The notes below the pieces were generated by a model. That model was not told the origin of the DNA. It saw nothing but the letters and a program-made list of their open reading frames with translations, and did not search any database. 64,000 nucleotides of DNA from Buxus sempervirens (Eukaryota > Streptophyta > Magnoliopsida > Buxales > Buxaceae). The position numbers and the translations under genes were made by a program. Positions 1-10,619 of this stretch are shown here, in pieces. Position 1 is the stretch's first letter. Each line of letters starts with the position of its first letter. The stretch covers positions 3,378,835 to 3,442,834 of the forward strand of contig OX387186.1 of the NCBI GenBank assembly GCA_947561395.2. Reading direction: 5' to 3'.

Positions 1-1051
1 TATATTTTTTATCATCCTTTAATGGCTTGACTTGTGATGAGCTCCCTGAGCCTAGTATCTTTAGTTATCATCACAAGTGAGTCTTCGAACTGCCAAAAAC
101 TTTTAGAAGCAGCGGTGCTTTTTCTTTCTCCACAGGATCTAGGCTGATCAGCAATTCCTGCCGAAGATCTTTTGAAAATAAACACCAAAGAATACTTGAG
201 ATGAATGATAAATCCCAAATTCGTCCTTTGCATTTGTGGGGTTAACAACCACACAGTTCTCATTGTTTGGGACCCCACGTAAACCCTTGAAATTAAAGCT
301 TTGTCAGGTGTTTGACTTTATCTTTAAAAAGTACTCTTCATCTAGAAAGCATTCTTTTATCATCGTGGGTTTTCATTGGATCCCCATCAGGATGGTTAGC
401 CTTTCAAGATAACCCTCCAGAAAATCAACCAATCAAATGCCTTTTAAAGTGATTAGCCTTTATTAGGCATTACCTTTCGAGATGATCAGCCACCACAACT
501 AAAGTTTGAGAGGCTCCATATCACTATGATCAAGAATTAGGAATGTTTGGGTTTTGATGCTGTCAAAGATATCGACAGTACTAACTCATACGAACTCGTC
601 ATTGTGGAATTTTCACCAATATACTGAGCTAATATCCGATCCTACAAGAATAGGAAAACATGCAGTGTTTACTTATCTTTCTTCCCATTCACTTGCTCTC
701 TTAGGAATTGGCATGTGGATCTGCAACGCCATTTCAACATCAGCAAGTAGTTGGCCAGCATAAAGCTAAAGTTGGCCCCCACAACAATTACTTTCATGGT
801 TCCCAATTTCATTGCCATGTTAGGTTCTTTTATTGAAAAGGGAACAATATCAGCTCTGAAGTCCTACAGATCTTTGAAAATTCTAGTTTATAACCAAAGT
901 TAATGGCATCCATCCGATCCTTGAATGCAACAGTATAAGATGAACACTTTTCCCAAACAATTGTTCTCATCACGATTAGAGATGTCCAATCTGACACACT
1001 CTATATGTTTAGGGTCAAAGTTTGGTAGACTTGGAAAGTTGAATGGTTTGA
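1..1051. other. Gene-free left edge, probably element 3' region
   Basis: No coding region is recognised. Frames on both strands are short and resemble no family I know. The sequence is AT-rich and shows no similarity to the LTR at the right side of the retroelement, so the left LTR is either outside the window or lost. By position this is probably the distal 3' untranslated part of the minus-strand retroelement, but that is inference. Confidence 0.4.
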
Positions 1052-1334
1052 TAGCCTTTGATTTGACCCGCTTTTAGACCCATACGAATGGAAAAGCACC
1101 CTTTCAAAATTCTTGAATGTGAGTCAATGGGCATGATAATAACCCACTTTATTTGACCTATTTTTAGGCCCATACAAATGGAAAGTTAGCATCCTTTCCA
1201 AATTTTTAAATGTAAGTTAATGGGTATGATAATAGCCCACTTCATTTGACCCACTTTTAGACTCATACGAATGGAAATTTAGCATCATTTCCAAATTTTT
1301 AAATGTGAGTCAACGGGCTTTATAATAGCCCACT
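1052..1334. repeat. Three diverged tandem units of about 90-93 bp
   Basis: Three consecutive units each contain ATTTGACC, then CTTTTAGAC or a variant, CATACGAATGGAAA, and end near TAATAGCCCACT. Unit starts are near 1061, 1151 and 1244. Tandem repeats are known in the hypervariable 3' untranslated region of Tat-lineage Ty3/gypsy elements, which fits the location beyond integrase. Confidence 0.75.
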
Positions 1335-1778
1335 AAAAGAAATGTGGGGAATCAGTTTCATTGGCTGTAGCTCCTTTTTGGTAGTGTAATCCGAAGACCA
1401 TCCTATTTGAATAATAAGAACCTTAGTATATATGTTGACGCATCTAATGGGCAAATGGCCAATCAAGAGACACCACCAAACATCCATGACTAAGTACGCT
1501 TCATGACCTTCCACAATTCGCCAACTGCTCCATTCCAATAAGAAATCTCACTCATGAGCCAGTCAGCTTTGCTCCCACAATGTTGTAGATAAACCGATTA
1601 GTGGGTTGAAAGATAGACCCAACATAATGAGTAGACCCCTACATCTCTCTCTTTTTTTTTCTTTTTTTTTTTTTGAGATAGGCATTGCCATATATGTGAA
1701 TTCTTTGAGTTGTGATACAACCTTGAAGGTTTAGCCACAATGCTATCACATGACTATTTACTTTTGTGAAATCACTAA
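1335..1778. other. Non-coding stretch upstream of the PMD gene
   Basis: No supported coding region. It holds a long pyrimidine tract at about 1640-1672 and leads into the poly-T tract before the PMD reading frame. It could be an intron or leader of the PMD transcript on the plus strand. Confidence 0.35.
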
Positions 1779-1800
1779 CATTTTTTTTTTTTTGTGCAGG
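1779..1800 (+). promoter_or_regulatory. Probable 3' splice acceptor before the PMD start
   Basis: A run of T followed by TTTGTGCAG at 1791-1799 is a textbook plant acceptor (polypyrimidine tract plus CAG). It lies just before the first ATG of the PMD frame at 1806, so the PMD gene may once have had a 5' untranslated intron. The donor was not located. Confidence 0.45.
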
Positions 1801-1805
1801 TTTCA

Positions 1806-4676
1806 ATGGAGACAAGTGGTTATATATGTCAACAACGAGCCCCAAGTCATGATGGTGGTGAGCTGAAAACCAGTCCCATATATAAGAGGTCTATTTCTTT
1901 GAAAGAACTTGATACAAAAATCAGTGAAACTAATAAAGTGAGTTGGACCCGAACTGATAATGTTCCTAGTGGATGGTTTGAATTTGACCCTCAAAATGAT
2001 CAGAGTGTCATTAGTGTTTGTAGACACTTTGGACCTCGTTTCCCAAGTGTCTTTGTTGAGAATGTTACTAATGAAAAAGATGGGGATAAACAGTTGGCAG
2101 TTGACCAACGCTTTCATCCTGCCCTTCATTTTCTTATTGAAAACAAAGGATGAGATGGTTTCAAGTTTAGGGGTCGAGCTACATTTCAGCCCTATTTGCT
2201 AGAATGGACAGAATCAATTCTGAGGGATCATGGGCATGTTTTGAGAGATGCTCATTTTTATGGTGCAATTGCTGTTTCCAGATATCTATATGAATTTTCT
2301 GGCAACATATGGAGACTGTTTTGTGAATTATGGGGTCCTTTAAGCAACACTTTTCACCATGGTGGTGGTGAAATGGGGATCTCATTATATGATATGAAGA
2401 TCATTGGTGGTTTGGCCATTTTAAGGGAACCCTATGAAGAGTTTATTCCCACAAACCAATCCCTGTTCAATGTGAGCGGAAAGACAAAGGCAGCATATCC
2501 TTCTATAGTGGCCGAGCTTTTGGTTATCCACACTCACATATGCTCTTACTTTGGGCAGAAGAAAGTAAGTTACACCCAATGGATTGAACACTTTTATCAA
2601 GGAGAGTTGATATATGTAGCCTTTGGAGAACCCCAGCCGAATACAAATTACAAGTACCATCCATCTTCATTTCAAAATGAAGGAGAAAATAGAAAAGACC
2701 TTTCTTTAGAAGTGTCAAAGGAGGGGTATTTGGTAGCATACTTGGCTTTTTGGCTAAGTTACTTCGTCTTACCTCATGGCAGCGATGCAGTTAGACCAGA
2801 AACTTTTGTCATGGCTTCACAACTGGCACAAGGTGTGAAGATATCACTTGCTCCCACAGTTTTGGGTTGCATATATCATGAGCTTGGTCAAGTTGCTATG
2901 CATCCATCTAATCCTGGTATGTCAAACCTGAATTTTCCGCTTCACTATGTGATAGCCTGGATGGGGGAGCAATTTCCCACTTTATATCATGGTCAGCCAG
3001 ATACTGAGTTTCCTGGAGACTATCCCTTGATGGCGAGTTATGCAAGTGTGCAAGGAGAGATTACAGATCCTTTTCAAGCGCAACAAGTGTTTAGGAATGA
3101 TCAATATGTTTCTTTTCGCCCTAATGCTTTTTTTGAAGAGAAAGGCTGTAACTTTATGGATACACCAGATTTGTCCGATGATCATTTTGAACTCCTAGTA
3201 TGGATGTGCTCACGGCTGCTCCCTATACGGGTGGGCATGGAGACCCGATTAGAGCCGCATTATCCGAATAGATTTGTTCGCCAATTTGATTTGGACCAAG
3301 GCGTTCCTGGTAATCGGCTTCGTTTCAGCTTTAAACAGAGGGGGCAGAAATGTCTTCAAGACCTTGCTAAAGCCCAGAAATTTATTTTGTTAAGAAATAC
3401 CGGAGCATTGTTTCACATCCCTTGTATGAGCCGTATGAGAAGTTGTACATGGTGGTATTGTAGGCGGTGGGCATAGAGCACTGCAACATATTCGGGTAAG
3501 TCAATAAAAAGCATCCTTCCAATGTTAACTAGAGGCCGTTTCAAGCCCCTTCCGCCAGATCCGGTTTTTGTTGTTTCCAATTTGCATGAAGTTTCTACGG
3601 GTCTGAAAGGAGCTGTAACCATCCCTGGGCTTAAGGCTAAAGCATCTGGCATTTTTGACATTCATATCAAAATCCAGCAAGTCAAAGAAAAAGAGAAAAG
3701 AGTTCATTGTGTTAAAGATGATCGGGATATAAATTTCAAGAGAGCTCGATACAACAGGTCATCCTCTTCTGATGACAAGATTGTATTAAGATCACGGATT
3801 CAGGTATCCCAGACCCTGCTCCTTCGACTGTTGATGCTGGTTGCAACAAAGTATTGGATGATTGGGATGATGAAGAAAGACTTGATTTTGAAGGACCAGA
3901 GGATCATATTGCCAACTTAGAAGTTCCAGAAGATTCTACTAATGCAGGAAGTGATCCAATGGCAAGTACTCATAGTCCTCAGAAGTCTGGAATCAGTCCA
4001 TTTGATACTTCCTTTATGAAGGATGTTGATGCCCCCACTCATAGTTATATCGAGGGCAAAATGCGGGACATTGTTGCTGATATTACTCCATCTCTCCCTC
4101 CTGGAGATTTCTTGAGCAAACGTGGCAAGTTTGAGCGCTTCATTCGGATATTACATGCTACGATTGACAACATAGCTGAAGGCAAGATATTTGTTGACAC
4201 CCTTGCTAACGTCGTCAATTCTATTTTTGAGTCCACAGGCTTGACTGTGTTAGATGACCGAGTTTTGGAACAAGGTTCTGAGGTGGATGCTGCACATATT
4301 GACGAATTGATTCATCGCCATGACGCATGCCTAAATGCCAAGAAGAAACTTGTAGAGGAATTAAAGATCCTTTCAAAAGATTCAGCTGAACTCAAAACTT
4401 TGGAGTTAGAGGTTCTTGATGCGGGAACCTAAGGCTCGTTTTATCGGAGAAAAATATGATGCTGAAGTTGTGAAAAAAGGAAATAGTCAAGAGCAAACTT
4501 CAAACTTGAAGCAATTTATAAAGAAGCATGCTCAAACAGATCAAAATCTCTGTAGAGCACGTTTGGAAACAGGAGAGCAAAAATTAATAAAATCTCGTGT
4601 AGCAACGACATTGAAGGCCTCACATGAGGAGTACAAGAAACAATTGCACTTGTTAGTTTCTTTTTGTAATAAGTAG
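1806..4676 (+). pseudogene. Plant mobile domain (PMD) protein, disrupted; antisense to the retroelement
   Basis: The long plus-strand frame at 2154-3476 reads like the plant mobile domain (aminotransferase-like PMD, the MAIN/MAIL type): see LLEWTESILRDHG, the block SRYLYEFSGNIWRLFCELWG, and HHGGGEMGISLYDM. The start is taken at ATG 1806 after a splice acceptor. The part at 3854-4676 is acidic, then Lys/Glu-rich and probably coiled-coil, as in long PMD proteins. The gene is broken: an in-frame TGA at 2151, a frame change near 3400-3416, TAG at 3461 in the continuing frame, and frame changes near 3790 and 4416. A good donor (GGTAAGT) at about 3495 hints that an intron once followed. PMD proteins act in gene silencing and genome stability and also occur inside retrotransposons. 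It is convergent with integrase (both genes end near 4.7-5.0 kb). Confidence 0.8.
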
Positions 4677-4779
4677 AAACAGTCATTGTTATCAAGCTAT
4701 ATTTAGTGACTTTTTTTTTGTCACTTTTGTTTAAACATATGATTTGTTTTAATTGAGGCTGGACCTGTACATATTGCCA

Positions 4780-4825
4780 GGTTGCCTACGTACCCATAAA
4801 ATGGGATCAAGCCATCCGTAGTTCT
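4780..4825. repeat. Copy 1 of a 46-bp motif also present in the LTR
   Basis: The block begins GGTTGCCTACGTACCC, continues GGGATCAAGCCAT and ends CGTAGTTC. A close copy in the same orientation lies at 13315-13361 inside the LTR. Its presence here, outside any visible LTR, suggests that LTR-type sequence became internal, for example when the extra gene was acquired. Confidence 0.65.
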
Positions 4826-4857
4826 ATGCTCACTTTTTTTTTTTATTTGTTTCCCTT

Positions 4858-4986
4858 AGCAGTTTAGCCACATGCAAGTGATTGATGGATACGTCATGCT
4901 AGCAGTTTAACCACATGCACACTTTTGGTGGATATGTTGTCCCAGCAGTTTAACCACATGCACACTTTTGGTGGATATGTTATGAT
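4858..4986. repeat. Three tandem copies of a 43-bp unit
   Basis: Units start at 4858, 4901 and 4944, each beginning AGCAGTTTAACCACATGCA or AGCAGTTTAGCCACATGCA. Copies two and three are nearly identical over the full 43 bp. They lie in the element's 3' untranslated zone just past the integrase end. Confidence 0.9.
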
Positions 4987-5039
4987 CTATGGGTAGAACT
5001 TTTTGATGAATTTCCCATTTACACAAAAGTATATACATC

Positions 5040-6260
5040 TTCCCTCGTGATCTGAAAGTTCATGCGCTCATTTAGGAAAGACTTTAGTGACAACATACGG
5101 TCCTTCCCATTTTGATTCAAATTTCCCACCAGTTCTTCGATTGACTACAATGGATCGTCTGATGGTAAGAACCAGATAACCAACTTTAAATGACCTGGCA
5201 TTCACTTTTTTACTGAATGCCCCTGCAACTCCTGCTTGATAAAATTCGAGTCGCTATTGCATTGAAAGTCTCTTTTCATCCAACGCTTCTAGCTCAGCCA
5301 ATCTAACCACAGCATTTTCGTCTGGCCTTGTGAGCTGCATTAAGACTCTAAGTGATGGCAGTTATACCTCTAATGGGAGTACAACTTTTGCTCCATATAC
5401 AAGATTGAATGGAGTACACCCTGTGGAGGTTCTCACCATTGTTTAATATGCCCACAACACTTCTGGCAAACGCTCATGCCAATTCTTCTTATTTTTGGAC
5501 ACTATTTTCTTGAGAATTTTGCAAAGCACTTTATTAAATGCCTCTGCTTGTCCATTTGACGAAGGATTATAAGATGATGAGCGTGCCTAGCGAAATTTAT
5601 ATTTCTCCATCAACATGGTGAGAGCTTTACATTTGAAATATTTAGCCCGATCTGAAATTATTTTAGACGGGATCCCATATCGATATATAATGTGGTTTCA
5701 AATGAAATTTGCAACTTCTGATGCCCCCACTTGTCTTAACGGAACCGCTTCAGCCCACTTTGAAAAATAATCTGTCCCTGCAAGAATATAGGCGTGTTGC
5801 CTTGATGAAGGAGGTTTAAAAGGACCCATGACATCCAAGCCCCACGTTTCAAATGGCCAGGATAGAATGGTGGTATGAAGAGGTTGCGGTGGTTGATGTA
5901 TGAAATCACCATGTATTTGACATACTTTGCAAGTGGTTGCAAATTTTATGGTGTCCTGCACTATGTTTGGCCAATAGTAGCCTAACCTCTTGAGTTGTGC
6001 AGCAAGTATTGGGTCAGCTTGGTGCGCATCACATGTCCCTAAGTGGACTTCATGGAGGGCATGCAATGCTTCTTCTTTTGATAGACACCTTAAAAGCATC
6101 CCATCAAAGGATCGCCTATATAGCGTGTCATTAGAGATTATGAAGCAAGAAGCCCATCATCGCACATCAACCCTTTTTCTGGGATCAGTTGGTAATCTTC
6201 CATGCTGCAAATAATCAACAATAGGTTGTCACCAATCTGTATCCTCTTCCACTTGATATG
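5040..6260 (-). pseudogene. Integrase of the Tat-lineage element, disrupted
   Basis: The zinc-binding HHCC domain is visible (HEVHLG, then CKVCQIHGD), followed by the catalytic core: first Asp in ETWGLDVMGPF, second in GTDYFSKWAEAV, and the Glu in NPSSNGQAEAFNK further left (about 5560). The C-terminal domain (VNRRTGGKFESKWEGPYVV) ends near 5090. Normally integrase inserts element cDNA into the genome. Stops interrupt it at 5698-5700 (TGA), in the KFR/ARSSS stretch near 5588 (TAG), near 5443 (TAA), and in the C-terminal part. Between this and the archaeal RNase H is a linker of about 140 bp. Confidence 0.9.
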
Positions 6261-6399
6261 CGATAGATATATCTGCTGCTTGCATTTCTTCCATGCGATC
6301 TTGCAATGGTGGGAGAATATGCCACTCACCAACTATTATTTGCAAGTCTCTTTGATCTGGAAGAGTTAGGGATGCAGACAAATTGGCAAGTGCATCGGC

Positions 6400-6801
6400 T
6401 TAATCATTTTCTGCTCGTGGTATATGATTGACTTGAATTCCTATGAATTGAGAAATCAATTCCTTGACTCTTTGATAATAAGGAATTAAAGTCTCATTTT
6501 TGACATCATACTGCCCATTTATTTGCTTGATGACCAACTGCGAATCACCAAATACTTGCAAGTTTCCAATGTGTATTTCACGACCAATTTCGAGGCCAAC
6601 TATTAAAGTCTCATATTCAGGCACATTATTTGAGCAAAGCTCAAGGAGAGCAAAGGAATGTGGTATTAAACCACCTGAGGGAGTAATAAACATAATTCCA
6701 ACACCTGCCCCCCGTTTTCTTGATGCCCCATCAAAATATAATTGCCAAGGCTCTACTTCTTCTTTGTAACAAACCTCTTCATCTGGCAATTGAGTTGACA
6801 A
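6400..6801 (-). pseudogene. Archaeal-type RNase H (aRNH) domain
   Basis: The stretch LYFDGASRKRGAGVG starts a type-1 RNase H fold of the archaeal/plant kind. The four acidic residues are visible: Asp in YFDGAS, Glu in NNVPEYETL, Asp in VFGDSQLVI, and Asp in the C-terminal RAEND. A separate retroviral-type RNase H follows RT at 6843-7226, so this is the second RNase H. This duplicate domain between RNase H and integrase is a lineage mark of Tat Ty3/gypsy elements. It probably helps degrade the RNA strand during cDNA synthesis. The frame is open here but shifted relative to RT/RNase H. Confidence 0.9.
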
Positions 6802-6842
6802 CTCAGACTCATCAGGAGTAAGGTGTAAAAGTCTGCTAATGC

Positions 6843-7226
6843 CTATCCCTTTATCGCTTTTTGAGGAACGTATTTGATTTCAAATTTTGACAGAAGCAAA
6901 GACCATTTAACTAACCTTCCCGATAGCATAGGTCGAGACATCAAGTATTTGAGTGGATCAGCCTTTGAAATGAGAGTTATGGAATGTGCCAAGAGATAAT
7001 GCCATAATTTCTGAACAGCAAATATGAGAACCAAACAAACTTTTTCAATAGGAGAGTAATTTTGTTCTACTCCCACCAATGTTCGACTTAGATAATACAA
7101 GGCATTCTCCTTTCCCTCATCATTATCTTGGGCCAGTAAAACTCCCAAGGAGTTTTCCAGAGCTACGATGTAGAGAATCAACGGCTTTCCTTTGATGGGG
7201 GCTGCTAACACTGGCGGGTTTAGCAA
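6843..7226 (-). pseudogene. Retroviral-type RNase H domain of pol
   Basis: Contains the Ty3-type RNase H signature YYLSRTLVGVEQNYSPIEK, then LLAHSITLISKADPLKYL and RLVKWSLLLSKFEIKYVPQ. It is in the same frame as RT and is separated from it by a single TAG near 7260, after the FEWD of the RT connection. In related elements this position commonly carries Gln or an acidic residue, so a CAG to TAG change would explain it. Confidence 0.9.
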
Positions 7227-7262
7227 ATATTGTTTGATACTTTCAAAAACACTTTGACATGC

Positions 7263-8465
7263 CTAATCCCACTCAAAAGGTGTATCCTTTTTCATTAATT
7301 TGGAAAACGGCTGATATCTTCCAAATAAATTCAAGATAAACCTCCTTATATAGGCAAGTCTTCCTTGTAGCCCTCGAAGCTCGCGTAAATTTCGAGAAGG
7401 AGGCATCTCAATGATTGCTTTGATTTTTGTGGGATCAATTTCAATGCTACGATACCGGACGACAAAGCCAAGGAATTTTCCTGAGGTTACCCCGAATGCA
7501 CAGTTTAGGGAATTCATCTTTAACTGATATTTTCTTAGTCTGTCAAAGACTCTTTTTAAGTCGTCAAGATGATCTCCTATTTCCCTTGTTTTAACAACTA
7601 AGTCGGTTACATAGCATTCCACAATATTATGCAGCATGTCATAAAAAATGACCGTCATCGCCCTTTGATATGTAGCTTCCGCATTTTTTAATCCAAAGGG
7701 CATTACAGTGTAACAATATATCCCCTTAGGAGTGCGAAAAGCTGTCAGTTCTTCATCTTCAGGTGCCATCTTGATTTGGTTGTAACCCCAAAATCCATCT
7801 ATAAAGGACAAGGCACCAAAGCCAGTGGTTGCATCTACCAACAATTCTGTGATTGGCAGAGGAAACTCGTCTTTAGGACATGCTTCATTTAGATCTCTGA
7901 AATCTATGCAAATGCTGATTTGTCCATTTTTCTTTTTGACTGGAACAATATTTGCAAGCCATATCGGGTATTTGACCTCACGGATAAAACCCACATTTAT
8001 CAGCTTATCAACTTCGGCTTCAATCTGGGTCACCAACTCCGATCTAAAACGACGTTGAGCTTGTTTGACAGGCCGAATTTGGTCGGATATTGCCAGTTTG
8101 TGGACTGCTATTTTAGGGTCCAAACCCAGCATGTCTTGATATCCCCAAGCAAAAACATCATGATATTCTTGGAGCAGTGCTTCATAATTTTCAGATTCTT
8201 CCTTGGTTAATAAATCACTAACATAGATTAGCTTTGGGTCATCCATTGTGCCGAGATTTATCTCTCGGAGGTCGTCAACTATTGCTTGACCACCACCTTC
8301 AATTTCAGCAGGTGCAGACCGCACTTCTTGCAAGAAATCTGGCGAGTCAATATCTTGTTCAGTTTCCTCTGTTTCACATTCGTCAACAGAAATATAGTTG
8401 GCTTGCACAATCATTTCCAGATTTTGATTATTAGGGTCATCCTTTGGCCTTTTAAAGATGACCAT
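7263..8465 (-). pseudogene. Reverse transcriptase domain, active-site variant
   Basis: Strong Ty3/gypsy RT: VPVKKKNGQISICIDFRDLN, ACPKDEFPLPITELLVDAT, SFIDGFWGYNQIKMAPED, MPFGLKNAEATYQRAM. The catalytic box reads CYVTDLVV, where the family has YVDD, so the first of the two aspartates is Thr (ACC codon on the minus strand). That alone should abolish polymerase activity. The N-terminal third is the acidic linker from protease. No stop occurs within the domain core. Confidence 0.95.
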
Positions 8466-8612
8466 GCATTGTTCTCTTTTCTTTGTAGCCTTCCTTCACC
8501 TTTTATTGGACTTGGAATTTGGCAAGTTTCCAAGGCGTTGAAAGACTGATAAACGAGGCTTTTTCTCAGGAACTATTTCTTCATATTTGTCATCCCTGAA
8601 GATGGCCTTTTC

Positions 8613-9893
8613 TCAGTCTATAAGGACTTGATTGGAAGAAGATGAATCAGCCTTTGAAGGTTCTTGTAAACCTTGATTCTTATTTTTCTTGTGTATCACC
8701 TTCTTTTTATACCTTCCATGGAAAGTTGGCTTGCTTTTGATGGCCACCTTTCCATTCCTTCTTTCATCATCGTTGAATGGTGTGGTAGCAACCATCTCAG
8801 GCCGGGGGATGGATTGGTTCACTTCACGAAGGGGAAATGTGTAGCTTGTTGTGGGCACTGCCATCGTATCTTTTATTGACACCAATGCCTTTTGGCTCGG
8901 TTGCCTTAAACTTTTAAGCACATACTTGAAAGTCTTTTTAGGCTTTGGGGCGGTGCTTAAATCCTTTTTCTTAGGACTTTGATCTTCTTGAAAGATGTCC
9001 ACCTTGATTCGGGGTGCTGTAGGTGTTGTAAATGCGGTGCTCCTCTTTTCTTTGCCTCCATGTTCTGCATTTTTTGAACTTTGAGAGCGAAAAGAGGCAA
9101 GCTTGGTTTCTTTGTAGAATTTAGCATCTGCATAAATCATTTCTTCCCCTTGAAAAGGATCTGGATCTCCAGAAATTCTTATCACTTCCCCGTCTTTGTT
9201 GAACTTGAAGCATTGGTGGAGTGTTGAAGGAATCACCCCATATGTGTGGAGCCATGGGCGTCCAAGAAGAACATTATATGATGTGTCAGCATCGATCACA
9301 TGAAAGAGGGCATCGGAATATAACTCTCCAATTTCCACTTTAAAGGCGATCATACCGCATACTTTTTGTCCCATTTGATTGAACCATTGAATTGTCATCA
9401 TGGATGGTGACAATTGCTTGGGATTAATTCCCATGACTTTAAGGGCTCTTGAGGGAAGTATATTTACAGCCAAACCACAATCCAATAGGATTCGGTTTAG
9501 GTAAGCCTCACCAATAAACCCCTTGACATAAAGAGGTCTGTTGTGGTTTCCTGACCCAAGTTGCAAGTCTTCATCTGTGAAGGTAATGCATGCCATGCAC
9601 GAGGCACACAAATTTGATGACTTTGATTGAACCTCTACTTGATTGATTTCTTCTTTGTAAAAGTCAGGGCTTGACAAAGCTTCAACTGGTGCTTTCCTGA
9701 GATCCTTGGATAGCAACAAAGCATCATAGACACTTAAAAGTGCTACGATGCGCTTGAAATGCACTACCACATCATATTTAACCCCATGATCAATTTTAGG
9801 ATTTTCCTCGGCTTTAGCCTTGGGGTTGCTTTTTAAAGCTTTTTTTGCTGCCCCTTTATTAGGAACATTATTTTCTAATTCAAGGTTCCCCAA
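8613..9893 (-). pseudogene. Aspartic protease region of the retroelement
   Basis: A retropepsin-like domain is visible: GNHNRPLYVKGFIGEA, then the active-site block LLDCGLAVNILP (Asp kept; the Ser/Thr usually after Gly is Leu), and later VLLGRPWLHTYGVIPSTLHQ. The protease would cleave the gag-pol polyprotein as a dimer. Downstream is a Lys/Ser-rich linker to RT with no recognisable fold. It is flanked by a stop at the right end and a break before RT. Confidence 0.85.
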
Positions 9894-9956
9894 GCACTAT
9901 CCAAAACGAAGTGTTATTTCATCCACTTCTTGGTTTGATTCGACCTCCTCATTCAC

Positions 9957-10096
9957 TTCAAAATAGGCCATGCAACATGGCATAAATTCTTCCTCGAGCA
10001 AGTCATCTTCTGACAAATCAAGCCACTTCAAAAAAGGCCATGCAACATGGCATAAATTCTTCCTCGAGCAAGTCGTCTTCTAACAAATCAAGCTCG
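9957..10096. repeat. 70-bp tandem duplication between gag and protease
   Basis: The segment with GGCCATGCAACATGGCATAA and TTCTTCCTCGAGCAAGTC occurs twice, at 9966 and 10036, giving a period of 70 bp with only a few differences. Because 70 is not a multiple of three it shifts the frame between gag and protease. Confidence 0.9.
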
Positions 10097-10463
10097 ACAT
10101 AATCTTTCAAAGTGAACGGTATTCTTTCAAGCTGTTTGTACTCGTCCTCTAGCAGGACTGGTACTTTCTTTTGAGCCTTCTTCTTCTTCTTCTTGGAAGC
10201 CTTCTTTTTCTTTTCAAACCGTCTACGGCCATGTGAAGTCATTTCTAAGGAATCCCCTGGTTGATAATCAGGTGCAGCTTGCCTTTGTGTTCTTTTGCTT
10301 CTATAGGTTTGCCAACCATCCCCCACTCATCTTCTGTGACTGAAGAGTCATCCCAATACTCCAAATTTGGTTCAGTCATGAGCTCATAGAGCGTGGGAAT
10401 ATTGGGATTACCACAACGTGGCATGTCCGGATAGGCATAGACAATATTTGAGTCATCATCCAT
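10018..10463 (-). pseudogene. Gag-protease linker region
   Basis: Two overlapping minus-strand frames (10245-10463 and 10018-10326) encode an acidic, then very Lys-rich low-complexity linker, ending in an acidic stretch with LLEDDLLEEEF. No fold is recognised. It sits where Tat elements have the connector between gag and protease. The frame change and the adjacent 70-bp duplication show decay. Confidence 0.6.
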
Positions 10464-10619
10464 TTTGAATTCTACCGGAATAGCCCCTGGTGGCAGTGAA
10501 GCGGTCTATATTGGTTCACCAACCAAAGACACATTATTTGATGCTACAATAGATTCCTTTTTAGGAGGCCCTGAAATTTCAATCTCCCCCTTATCAATCA
10601 TACTTTGGATTATGTCCAT

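Larger units (their letters stand above)
4677..5035. other. Spacer between the PMD and integrase 3' ends
   Basis: Non-coding on both strands. It contains the LTR-shared motif at 4780-4825 and the 43-bp tandem repeat at 4858-4986. It sits at the tail-to-tail junction of the antisense PMD gene and the pol gene, so it would hold the 3' untranslated regions of both transcripts. Confidence 0.6.

Noticed and set aside
1617..1672. CCCAACA followed by a pyrimidine tract as the left LTR edge with polypurine tract
   Set aside because: The sequence to its left shows no similarity to the right LTR.
4780..4825. Left LTR starting near the shared motif
   Set aside because: In the right LTR the motif lies about 210 bp inside the edge; the matching edge here would fall inside the PMD frame and no TG...CA edge or further similarity is seen.
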